Of a stretch of 64,000 bases of DNA, positions 24,601 to 36,240 are shown one piece after another. Every line of letters begins with the position of its first letter. Position 1 is the stretch's first letter. The position numbers and the translations under genes were made by a program. Where the stretch lies: assembly GCF_035582795.1 (NCBI RefSeq), contig NC_134365.1:80767635-80831634 (forward strand), written 5' to 3'. Below the pieces are notes generated by a model. It searched no databases and had not been told where the DNA came from. It saw only the letters and a program-made list of their open reading frames with translations. Source of the stretch: Mycteria americana (Eukaryota; Chordata; Aves; Ciconiiformes; Ciconiidae).

Positions 24601-25825
24601 TATATATATGAAAAATATATTAAAAACCCCACAAAGATGTAAAAGATACATCAGATCACTGAACCTATTCTGTCTGGAAGGAACTAATGTAGAAATGGTG
24701 AAATATAAAACTAACATCACAGTTGCAATGCCACAGTAACAGACAGAGGGAGAGGAGTAGATTCTTACTCTTGATGCTGCATGTGAAATTCAATTCCTTC
24801 TAAGGACTTTTAGACTTACAAGTAGTAAAGCACCTTTGGGCAGAAGGGAGGGATCTTCATATTTAATACAATCCTTGCTTGCAGTGCTTTTGTATTTCCC
24901 CCCTGACTCTTCCATGTCACAAAATAACACAGGAATCGAAGCGGCCAGGGATCATTTAAAATATGAAGTGGTCTCACGCAGTTATGCAATAAAGAAGAGC
25001 ATCTTGCCAAACACAAAACAAAAAAACAACCCAAACCCTTCTCTCTGAAACAATCTTTTTCATGGCTTGCAGTTGGCTCCCAGTGGCATGCCGGAGTCAG
25101 GAGACCAAATCCACCAAGTACCTGCTTACAGCAACGGCAGCTAATCGTGCACAACGGCAAGACAAATGCCAGGTAAATTGGAAACAAGTGTTGGAGAAAT
25201 CCTGCAGTAGATGATGAATCTGAATTGCCAAGCCCTCTTAGCTCTACCAGTGCTTTGCCCGTTGTCTTTTACGGTTATGGAAAGCCATAGGTTTTATTAC
25301 CAACATAAAATTAACTCAAGGAAACGAACAACTGGGACATGAGGATTACGTCTCTTGTCTTTTTGGTCCTCTCATCCTGGAGCCATCTAAAGCTGAAGGA
25401 TGACTCAAACATCAAATGAGAAGAGAAAAAAATACTCATGTGGTAGAAGGAGCCAAGTATCCTACAGCAGCAGAAAAGCCAGCTCTCCCTTTCCCATCCG
25501 TTCCCATGCCCCCCGCGCTGACAGACAGACCTATGCTTTCTACAAAGACCTGGAAAAACCAGGAGCAACTCTTCCTTACCTGGTGCCGGTCATCAAATAA
25601 CTTTCCCTCAGATTCTGGCTTTACGACAGGCCCATAATTCTGTCTAACTTTTGACTTCTGAGCATTTTTTGTCTCTTTTAAGGAGAAAGAGGGGCGCCAA
25701 TGGCGGCGACAATTGGTGTCCCTTCCCCTCCTTCTTCAAAATCCGAAGGAACACATCTTTCCTACTCAATTACTCAAGTTAACTGACATCAGCTCTTTTC
25801 CCCAGCTGTTCAGGAAACCCCAGGA

Positions 25826-26262
25826 CGCGTGAGTGCCTGCAGAGAAGCGGTGCCGGGCTTCCCGTTCCGTTGGGAAACCATCGAGCAGTCCCTCGCACGT
25901 GCGCTCCTCTTCCCACGCGCCTCGCTGCCGCCCTGGCTCCTCTCCCCGGGAGGCCGCGTTTGCTGCCCTTCCCTGTCACCGCTGCATCAACCTCTGCGCC
26001 TGCCTCCCCCCGGCCGCCTCCTGCCCGCCCTGCTCCTCGCACCTCTAAACACCCCAAGGGGGGAGAGGTGGACCTCGGTCCTCACCCACCGCAAAAGCTG
26101 AGGAGGCGGCTGAGAAGCTCCTCAGCACCAGCCGCCATCAGCCCCCACGTACAGCCCAGCACTGGATGCTGGGCCAAAACCAAGGAGGACGAGGCAGGGG
26201 GCCGGGGGTTTTGGAGAGGTGGGTGCAACGCAGAGACAGCGTGGGGAGGACATACGGGCATC
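25826..26262. promoter_or_regulatory. CpG-rich block, possible orphan CpG island
   Basis: The segment has dense CG dinucleotides (for example GGACGCGTG, CCACGCGCCTCGCTGCCGC and CCCCGGCCGCC) and high GC, in contrast to neighbouring DNA. No known gene starts here, since both flanking genes end toward this region. It could be the promoter of an unannotated noncoding transcript, an enhancer, or just a GC-rich stretch. I see no TATA box or coding exon that settles this. A 150-codon + strand frame at 25870-26322 is Pro/Ala/Arg-rich and is probably a composition artefact. Confidence 0.45.
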
Positions 26263-27971
26263 GCACTGGAAGGATGGGAGAGAGAAGTACAATCTTTGAA
26301 AAACATCAGCCTTTGTTATTAGTGCTGCTGGTGGAACAACTTTTTATTAGAAGCATCTGAAAGTGGTTATCTTCCACAAAGTAATTCATCCCTAACAGCT
26401 GTGCTTCAGAACAACAGCCCACGTTAAGCCATCCGCACAGCAATGCTGCAGCCACAGGGTTTCTCAAAACATTCACAGGATGGAAAGAAGAAAGTGGCGT
26501 CGAGGGAGGAATCACTCTGACTCCAGCAAACAGAGCATGCCTGAAAAACATAAAGTTAGGAAAAATATACCAATGGATTTTTTTTTTTTCCCTAAAGCAT
26601 CTATTGCCTCATGAGCCATTTTAATAAAAAATTCATCTACAAATTCTCCTCCTGTCCACAGTAGGGGTCATTTTCTGATCTTTTCTTCCTTGGCTTTTCA
26701 GCGCAGGGCATGTTTGCCTAAAATCTGGATCTTTATCTGCAGGATTCACCTGCCGCTCGCTTCCCACCTGAAGTCAAATCAGCGCGTCCGCAACACCACG
26801 CTTCTTTCCACAGCAGCCAAATGGGATTTCACAGCGAGGACAATGGCGGCCTCCGTCAAGGAATGAGCCACAAGAGCACATTAAATGCCCTTGGAGGCCA
26901 AGGTCTGGTTTTCATTAGGCACTGCACATAACGAGAGCCAGGGGAGGTGCAAGACAGGAAAGAGGCCGTACACAGGCACGGCTCACAGGAGATTTTTATA
27001 ACGCTTTCCGCGAGCATCAGCGAGCGTACGGGCGGGCAAAGGGCTCGCAGCAGACCGGGGTGCCTCAGCCGATTCCTGATGCATCACCCCTAACGCGGTC
27101 TCCTCCTCCAGCTTGCCTGCTGCCCTCCAGCCGGCCCCAAACCCTGGGAAACGACAACTCTCGCCAGCACGATAGTGCCTCGCTGCTGAAAAATGCGGTC
27201 AGGGCAGCGCACAAGAGGGATTACCCCCCCCAGGAAGCCCTTACGGTCTTACGAAGCAGCCCAGAGCCATCACGTTTTCTGCCCCATCGAGCCATGATGC
27301 TGATTTCTGTACTGCTGCTCTGCTCTTCAGGACAAAAGGGGCATGGCTGGCTTCTTGTGAGCCAAATCAAGGAAGGCCCGAGCAGAAAACAGCTTATCTG
27401 ACCGTGTCACTGGCTCCCCCAGCCACGAAGCGTTGCCTTTCCCTGCTTCCCCGCCTGCCGGTACCTTTGCCAGGAGAGGGAGGGGAAGCAGGGGCGTGGG
27501 GGTTTTTCCGGCTTTGCTTCAGAAGAGCCTCTTTGTTTCAAGGATGTTTTCTCCTTCCACTTCAAAGACGAAACAGAGGCAGGGAGAAACTGAGCACGTC
27601 TCCAAGGTCACAAAATCAGCAAACAGCTCACACTGGCCAGTCTCTGCACAGCCGAATCCAGTGCTGGACCTGGTCAGCCCTGGCTCTTAATTCCCTCTTA
27701 AAGCCCTTCCCCTCTTAATTCCCATTGTTTTTTTTTCCCAGGGCCCAGGATACGAGCACTTCATTCTGCCATCTCAGGCTCTATGCTCAGACCAACACCC
27801 AGCCTTGGCTCTCACCATTGTCCTCATCCCAGTCTCACAGCTGCCATGTCACCCAGAAAAAACACAATTGCATACAATGAAAAGACATTCTCATCTGGAG
27901 AAATTTACTGATGTGACCCTTACCCGGCCTCACCTCATCTGTACCTTGCCGTTTGTTATGCCTTATATCCC

Positions 27972-28041
27972 TGCCCATGGGCAGGGGGTTGGACTAGATG
28001 ATCTTTAAGGTCCCTTCCCACCCAAACCATTCTATGATTCT
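27972..28041 (+). mobile_element. 5'-truncated CR1 LINE, 3' end
   Basis: The segment contains GGACTAGATGATCTTTAAG, then GGTCCCTTCCCACCCAAACC, then ATTCTATGATTCT. This is the standard 3' end of avian CR1 retrotransposons, including the short ATTCT-type terminal repeat. Only about 70 bp are recognisable, so it is a dead, heavily truncated copy. The 3' end points along the + strand. Confidence 0.88.
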
Positions 28042-30695
28042 GGTTTTCTGCAAGTGACATTAGGCAGAAAGCAGCTGTGTAAAACACTTAGCACCCACCT
28101 AGGACAAAGTGCAGGTGGATTTCACACATTATGATAGAGCTAGAGGACTGAAGTTATTTAAGAAGGTTTCTCAACTGGTTTTTTGTTTGTTTGTTTTAAA
28201 AGGGAACCAACCTGGGAAAAAGCTGGGAGGCAATCAGCTATGGGTGTGAATGCAAGGGAATGCTCTGGGCTACTTCAGCATATCCCTTCTCCCCCCCCCA
28301 ACCCTGCACTGAGATGTGGGGGCGGAAAGGGAGATGTTTATGTGTTCTGTTCTCCCACATCCGTTCTCTCCTCCCTGCTAGAGTACTGGGAGTGTAGGTG
28401 GGATGGTAGGAGAAGCCTCTCAAATTGTCTCCTCTGTTCCCTCCTTAACTGATCGCATCTGGCCCCGCAGGAGTCAGGCCCCTTAATGATTACTTCATTC
28501 CTAGCACAGACAGGGTGCAGGAAACTCGGTGCTTTTCTGCCAGACTCCTCTGGCTCTTCGCCCTGAACTGCCCAACCTGTTCCTCTTCTCCACCCTTGCC
28601 AGGTTATTCCTCCTACAGTCCCTGGCATACCAACCAGGCCCGTTGTTCTTACGGCAATGCTGAGGAGCAGTTGCTATATTCCTGAGCGACTTCAGAGAGC
28701 CACCTATATAACATTATCCTTTCTTCTTATTGCCACATGCTTCCAGGTCCCTTCCTACCATACGCCCTGAATCCTTTATTCATCTTTTTTTGTGCTCTAC
28801 TTTCCTCATTCCCCTCCACGCACAACCTCGGAGAGGAACAAGGAGCCTGGAGCACAAACACTACATCCTCATTGCATCTCTCCTCTCTTCCCACAGTCCT
28901 TCCAGCTGCATCGCTCCTCTCTGTCCATCTCTGATGTGCAAAGTGTTCCTACTACTCTTCCCCTGCGCAGGGAACTGGCCCAGGTAACCGGGAGCAGCTC
29001 TTACAGCACCTGAGCTGCAGGTGAAGGCTTCTGGGCTTTCCTCCTGGGACAGCTAGGATGCTCCACCACAGGCTCCCAGCACCCCAGTGGCCATCAGAGC
29101 TGCCTGTAGCCCTTTATTCAGCAAACCACCAGCAGGGATCATCAGTTGTTTGAAACGTGTTGCTCAGGGCGATGCAGGGGGAGCTTGGTGGTGGGTCACT
29201 TTGTCATTCCTCTCCAGCCCAGTGCTCTGCGGGTTAAGATGGTTATTGGTTTCTTGGCAAGGAGACAGGGCTAAGAATTTTGGCAGCACTGACAAATAGA
29301 AAACGCTTACCACATGAAATCTCTCCACCTCCTCAGACCCAAATGATATTCTTTACACGTCCTCAGAGAGGCAAACTTCATAGTTGCTGCAGAGCATTCC
29401 CCTTAAATCCATGAAAAAGGTATCTTGCTGTGAAAGCAAAGCTGTGGTAAGATCACTGCTGAGCCACACCAAGCCAGGTAACCCAAGCATCAGACCTTTC
29501 CTACTAAGCGGTTTCTTTATGCAACAGAGGGGGCAAGCAGGAGAGGGCCGGCAGCTCCCAATCTTTCCTATGAACAGGGAGTTTGCATTTAGCTGTCATC
29601 ATAGATCTTGTGGTAAACAAGGGCAAGATAAAGCTTATTTACCCAGACAAGCAGTTTCTACAGGAGAAATGTGTTTTAAAAAAAATAAAACAATAACAAC
29701 AAAAAAGTCACTAAATCCAGCAACATGTATCTTACGTTCCCAACCTGATGCACCAGAAAAAGACATGCAGGAAGAGCTGCCGCACACAGCAGGTTTGATA
29801 CAAGGCAAAACTCCCTCTTGTCAGGTGCCTGCTTTTCCATAGGCAGTTCTACCAAACATGCCTTGATTCCCACACAGACTTTACTCAGCTAGGTACAAAA
29901 TCTCCTCTGTGAAAACAGGTTAAACATGTTCAGCAGTTCCCCTCCAGGACAAAGCCTGTGATTTTGCATTCTCACCTTCTTAGGGAAGTGCTGCCAATAC
30001 TGGCAGATTAAAAAAAAAAAACCAAACCAAAAAAACAACCCCTCATCTTTTATACTCTTAACGAAGCGTTCTTGCCCCTACCAAAACAAACATGCAGTGT
30101 GTTATCCCTCCTCTAGTATAAAACTAATGGCAAGATTCTAGCGCTTGCAGTCACCTCTGCTTGTGTGCACATGTGCAAGGGAAGACACAGAATCAGGCAA
30201 AGAAAGTAAATTATTTTCAGACTTCCAAGTGGTCCTTTATCAGACAGGCAGGGAATTTTTTTTTAAATGATGAAAAATACTCCAGTGTCCCTTACTATGC
30301 CTGCTGTGCCTTGGTGCCTGGTTAAACACTATTTCAGCAGCTCTGCCATCTCTGGAGACCTTGATAACTGGCACAAGTAAGACACATGGTGGAGCTGCAG
30401 CCGTAACAACTTACTTCTGTTTCCTGAGCTACACTCTCCACCTAAGAAGATTATTTTTTCAGGATTTAACTCAAATGGCTCATTGATAGGGCTGATCCTG
30501 CTCTTTCTGCTGTCCGTCCATACCGCCCCTCTGGTACGCACTTTGAAGAACTGCATTTGAGATGCACCCTGATGCTTAACAACAGTTTCTGGAAAAGACC
30601 AAGATTCAGGGAATCCAAAACAGCATGAATGCTATACACAAATTTCTACCATATAACAACTGCAGGGACTATGTAGAAAGGTAGCTACCACTGTT

Positions 30696-30716
30696 AAAAA
30701 AAAAAAAAAAAAAAAA
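30696..30716 (+). repeat. A21 homopolymer
   Basis: Twenty-one consecutive A on the + strand, in intergenic DNA about 0.8 kb past the predicted end of LRP6. No retrogene or element is recognisable upstream of it. Confidence 0.95.
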
Positions 30717-31113
30717 GCTGGTGAGCCTTCTGTAGCCCAGCAGCAATTCACAACTGGCATTTTTAGAGAGAAACACGGCACCCAGCAGCTCCAGACTAAT
30801 GGCTCATTTTCCAAGGTAGAATAAATATAGCACCTTGAAATAAAATAAGCATGGCACACCAGCTGAGAATGAGTGAGACTGACAAATGTAGGCCTTGTTT
30901 TACTGATATGGGCAGTGATATGTGGCTTGTCCATGCCTCCATGTAGAAAAACTGGAGCTATAAAAGAATTTTAGTATAGCCAGATCCCTGCTAATACAAA
31001 GTCATATTTTTTTCCACAACCAGTGGATGCAAGTGGAGCAGGAATTCCTGTGCTGAGCTTATAAATTCAGAACTGCTTCCTATCCAATTACTTGTCACAG
31101 CAATAGGATGGGC

Positions 31114-31134
31114 GGGGGGGGGGGGGGGGGGGGG
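31114..31134 (+). repeat. G21 homopolymer
   Basis: Twenty-one consecutive G on the + strand, about 400 bp past the predicted LRP6 cleavage site. Its exact length is likely unreliable in sequencing and polymorphic in nature. Confidence 0.9.
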
Positions 31135-31546
31135 AATTTGTTTTACAGTTTAAAGTTAAATACTTCTCTCTTTGCAAACATTTCAATACAGATTTAAAGA
31201 TCAGCAGTCTCCAAAATAATCTCAGGCATCTCTAGTCTGATAAGGATTTACTTGGTAAAATTGTCTGTTTTGTATTATCTGGTAAACCAATCTAAGTGAT
31301 CAATAATGGAGACTTTTAGCTTTAAAATGTATCCAGTTGCATTGCAGAATCATGGAAATCAACAGAACTGCTTGAAGTCTATGTGTTTCAGGCATATGCA
31401 TCAGGGTTTGCAGAGTCTGCCTACAGCATCAGAAAGTTAAGCACATTCTGGCTTTTATGGAGAGCAAAGACACACATAGACTTTCATTACCTTTCCTCCA
31501 GATGCTGAAATAAAATGAAGAGTACCCCTCCTTTTTCACTCTTAGT

Positions 31547-31552
31547 TTTATT
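31547..31552 (-). terminator. Polyadenylation signal of LRP6 (distal)
   Basis: AATAAA on the - strand within TATAATAAAACTAAG, the last such signal before the DNA becomes repeat-like toward 31.1 kb. A second AATAAA lies about 100 bp earlier in the transcript, at 31649-31654. Confidence 0.6.
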
Positions 31553-34500
31553 ATAAAAATCAACATTTCATTTGTTACAACTCAGTTTATAGTAATAATT
31601 GGAAAGGATTTTTGTACAAGGTTTATATACACCTTACAAGTAAAGCACTTTATTTTACAAAAAAAAAGTTAGTGAATGAGTGAATAGGGCTGACCAAATG
31701 TTGGTCATTATAATATAAATACATCCTTGCAAAGCACCATCGTACCAAAGTTGATGAACAAGAGACACCAGCTGGCTTGAAGACAATGACAAACAGTGAT
31801 TAAAGCTTACAAAAAAGAACAAACAAAACAAAAAACAAAAACAAGATTAAAAATCTGAAAGCAGCACCAGATCCTTCACTTGCAAACAAGGCTAGTTCAG
31901 CTTAAGCCTGGTAGTATCCTCTTTACAAAAAGACACTTTCATTTCCCCTCGCTGACTCTTAACTGCCTGGCTTAAGGCTACAGCCATTTTAATCAGGACT
32001 TCAAAGCCACTCCTTGTTCATTTAAAAGAGGGGAACGAGACTGCTCTCCAATAGTTTCATCATAATAATCACGCTGCGTGCTACTAAGACAATCTCTGGC
32101 CCGAATCAAATATGGACAGTTTACTTACCCTGCTCTGCACAGTTTTGGAGTGGACCACCCAGTCCCTATAAATGCTACACTGGCATCATCCACTGAGCTA
32201 CCCTTTTTAAAGATGAAAAGGAAACAAAATTGCCCATTTTGGATCACTACAGTATTTTAATTTACTACTTTTAGAAAAAAATGGAATGTTTTGTACCCAT
32301 TTTCAAGCTATGAGGTCATTCCTAACTTATTTTCAAGGTGTATCTGTCACCTGCCAATTAAGCTAAAGGTTAATTTTCAAGCAATAACCCCACCACAATG
32401 CAATTAAAAAAATCCCATGGCTAAGAAAGCAATTTCTGAATAACAATGTTGAAATTCTTTTTGCACTCAATGAACCAGCTATTTTGTTGTAGAAATAATA
32501 AGTAATCTGCTACATGCACAGTACATGTTCAAAAGCAGATTCTGTCCATAACATGCTCAAGACAAAAAAGTCAGGAAAAAAAGTGATTGATTACCTCTTA
32601 AGAGATATTTTGAAGAAGTCATTTGGTTCAAAAGCATGCGTGACCAGGGAGTTCTGTCATTCAAGCAGTTCCCCCCAGAATAGTGGTAATCAATTAATTC
32701 AAGGAGATTTGCCAAGAAATAAGGAATGGAAATACTCAATATTCAAGACAGTGGCCTTTTCTTCATCTTAGCACAGGCTTAACTTCTTTAAAGTAAAACA
32801 AATGAATCTGTGTTTAAAACTCACCAATCAAGCCATTTCTAGAGAATGAGCTATAATAAATAGAGAAGCAATGCATGAACTGGAGACCAGAACACCACCA
32901 AAGCCCATTAGTGCAATAAATAGGGATTTTCTGCATGCACCTTCACTTGCAGTGGATTGTAGCACCTGCCGTGTCAAACAGTTTGGGTACAATTTTCTTC
33001 ATAATTATGCTAGGACTGCAATAGATTGATTTTCACATACCTACAGAAAACAGAAGAGTTTTACTCATCTGCAAAACGGACTCCAAAAGTAAGGGAACAG
33101 TATAAAAAATGTGCTTCCTCTCCCGTCTAGTATGACTGGCATTAACTATTCAGGTTTAAAGTAGCAAGTATTCTGTTGTCTGGCCAACAACCTGGCCAAA
33201 AGTAGTCCAGCTTACGTGAGACAGTGGGACAGCATCCAGCATTAGCCCTCTGAAAGGGAGGGAGGCTGAATCTGCCAATGGGGGCGTGTGAATGTGCATG
33301 CACAAGAGAAAATTATTAGCTTTAGGTCAATTCACATTATCAAAGATACATGTACCTGCACACATGCACTTGTACATGTACATGGGGGGAAAATGTTATG
33401 GCAGTAATCTGGAATTTACAGTGCTGAAAGTTACAACTCACAGCAAAATGAATCCTTTGATATCAACTGGTTCATTTGCATATTTTGCATTACTATAAAT
33501 ATTTCATTTAATGTATATGCACAGGTTGCATGAATTTATATTCATGGAAACCATTCTTTATTTCAAATGCAAATGCTATGTGCATGTTCCATTTATCGTC
33601 TCTAAGTTCTTTTCAAATAAATATCTTGGTATCCAAAAGCAGTGGAGAAATGAGGAGTGTTCCTTAGGAAAGTATGAAATGCATGGAGTATGACATGGCA
33701 GGTATCATTTTAGAAGGCAAGATTAGGTCCCATTAATGTTGCCATTTAAACATGCTAAGCTCCTGCTGAACATGCAAAGGTTAGCTTTCAACAAATCATG
33801 CTGTAATGTCCTTATTTATTTATTAAACTACAAAGGACTGTTCCTTTCCTGATTGAGCATGCCACCTATTTCCATTGCCAAACAGTCAGCTATGAACACT
33901 CCCCAGGTGTCTACATAGAGGAAAAAGTGCACAATGAGTACTTGTGTTAATGTCTCACTGTGTATGTACCTGATGCTGTAAGATAAGGACATTTGTGCTT
34001 AGCTTAAAAGACAAGGAGCAGTTTCATTGGCAGCAATGAGACTACTTCCACGCTAACGCTACAAACCCACTTTAGCAATGTCAATTCAATCTTCTGAATT
34101 GACATGTGTGTGTTATCTACAGTCCTAACATCTCAGCCAATTTGAGAAGCAGGAGCGAGCATGATCCTCACTGAGGGAAGGAGAGAATATGAATCACGAC
34201 CAGCTCAGTGGCGGAGAGGAAAAGAGAGAAATTGTTCAGTCTCAATGTTCAATCAATCTATGGTTTATCCACTGGGAATGTGTCAGGTGCACATACTAGT
34301 TGCATCAATGCTTTTCTAATTTGGAGATTTGCCCAAGAGGAACTTGACAGATCATCAACTCTTTCAAAATTTTACTCTAGATCTACTGGGAAAATACACG
34401 TACTTGCAAAGGCAGATCACAGCTTCCCACTAAATAAATTCTTTGGTTAGTCCAGACGAGAAACAGCCTTCTCCCTACGCTGATCATCTTCAGTGGAAAA

Positions 34501-36198
34501 ACATAGTCTGTCCGCTTTCCCCCTCTTCACGTGAACCTCCCAGGGGCAGATCACTCAAAATATCTGATGCACAAACTGAAACATATGTATCAAAAAGACT
34601 TGATCAAATCCTACACTGAATTATATGTCCACCCCATTGACTTCAATTGACTTATGTGTGGACATAAACTAGCACAGAAAGCAGGCAGCATGGTCCATAT
34701 GCAGAGAACATTTTTCTTCTAAAGAACCCTTGCTGTAATTAACACACTTGCAAATTTACCTGCAGGAAGTCCCCTCCAAGAGGAAGCCTCAGTGAGGCAG
34801 TCCAACCACACCAGAAAGAGGATACCACTCCTTAAGCTCAACTACCTTAGAGTTTTTCGAACAGAAATTGGCACACTGAAAAAAGTATTTTGCAAGAAGA
34901 GACCATTGCCATCGCAGTACAAGCACTTGGACTGAGATACAACAATGCAATATTCTTCTGAGTTCATTAGTGCAAGTTTCCACATGTGAACCCCACACGG
35001 AATGCTGCACATGAAAAAATGTAAACAACAGAGAAGTTTCTATTCTCATCGGCATGCCAGCCTCAACACCCCCCACCCCGACACACCCACCCTCCCCCCC
35101 CTTCATATAAATGGTTTCGAGTTCCCTTATAGTTCACAATACCCTCCTCAACATCCATCCTGCTGGAGAACACAAACAAGCTTCTTCACCAGCAAGGAAG
35201 AGCCAGAAGAACAGCTACCACGATTCCTAGATACCTAGAAGGGAGCTGGGCAAAAAAAACTTAGTATGCCAGATCCAGAGATCAACTGCAATAGCCTGGA
35301 GACCACCAAGGCTTTTTAAAGTTTCCTCAGGTATCTTGGACTACTAGAAAGACCCTTTATTACAGCTGGAATCCCAAACGCCATGGTTCTCCTTGGAGCT
35401 GAAGCCAAGTGAGGCTCCAGTACTGCCAATGAGCGGCAGCACTAGCAAGAATTACTTGTCGCTAATTCTGTCAGCAGCAGGACTTGAAGCCCATGCCACA
35501 TTTTCAGACTATTTCTCTTTTAGTTGAAACTGGCTGGGAAACAAGCAACAGAGAACAATAAAACCCAAACGGCACCTCTGAAGAGTTGTTACACCCATAC
35601 TATGCCCAAAGGCTAGGAGGCAGAAGCTCCTCAGTACCTTTGTTTTGAGAGAGAAGACTCAGAGGGCCAGTCTTTGAAGGCATCGAGCACATTGAAAGTG
35701 GATTTGATGTCAACAGAAGGTGCAAATGCGTAATGCCATCTAAGATCAGGTATACTGTGAGCTCCACTACAGTCAAAGCAAATTCCAAACACTGCACTGG
35801 AGTCAAAGAGAAGTTAATAATATCCTAGGTTGCCCCTCAACCTACACAAATAATGTTTTCACTTGATTATATACTCTCCCTGTCAAAATCACCATGGTGA
35901 GGCTGATGGGAGAAGGGGCTAAATATGATAATATACAAAAATAGAGATGCAAATATAAAATGGTTTGGTTAAGAATATCTTAAAATTTGACGTTCACAGC
36001 GGTTAATACTAAAGTATTAAACTCACACCACGCAAAAGAGGAGGTATGTCAAAACCATACTGAGAAAAACTGGCTTTACCTAACACAAAGAAATCATGAG
36101 CAGTTAATACAGCATGGGAACCCCTTCCAATGATCAAAACATCCATTTTTTTTTATGGACAGTTGCTCCACTGAAAGTTAAATGCTTCCTTACTAGGA

Positions 36199-36240
36199 AA
36201 AAATAATATATATATTTATATATATATGATTTGTATACTG
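36199..36240. repeat. AT-dinucleotide-rich low-complexity repeat in LRP6 3'UTR
   Basis: Short (TA)n blocks, TATATATA, separated by TTTA. Part of a wider AT-rich stretch continuing to about 36380. Confidence 0.8.

Larger units (their letters stand above)
18651..31524. other. Intergenic DNA between the 3' ends of BCL2L14 and LRP6
   Basis: Nearly 13 kb with no recognisable coding exon or RNA gene. It holds a modest GC-rich patch near 20.1-20.3 kb, a CpG-rich block at about 25.8-26.3 kb, a truncated CR1 element near 28.0 kb, an A21 run at 30696-30716 and a G21 run at 31114-31134. Open frames up to about 150 codons are present, but they are low-complexity or of random character. Confidence 0.65.

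Noticed and set aside
25870-26322. 150-codon Pro/Ala/Arg-rich open frame
   Set aside because: It follows from the GC-rich, CpG-rich composition, which makes stop codons rare. Overlapping frames are open on both strands.
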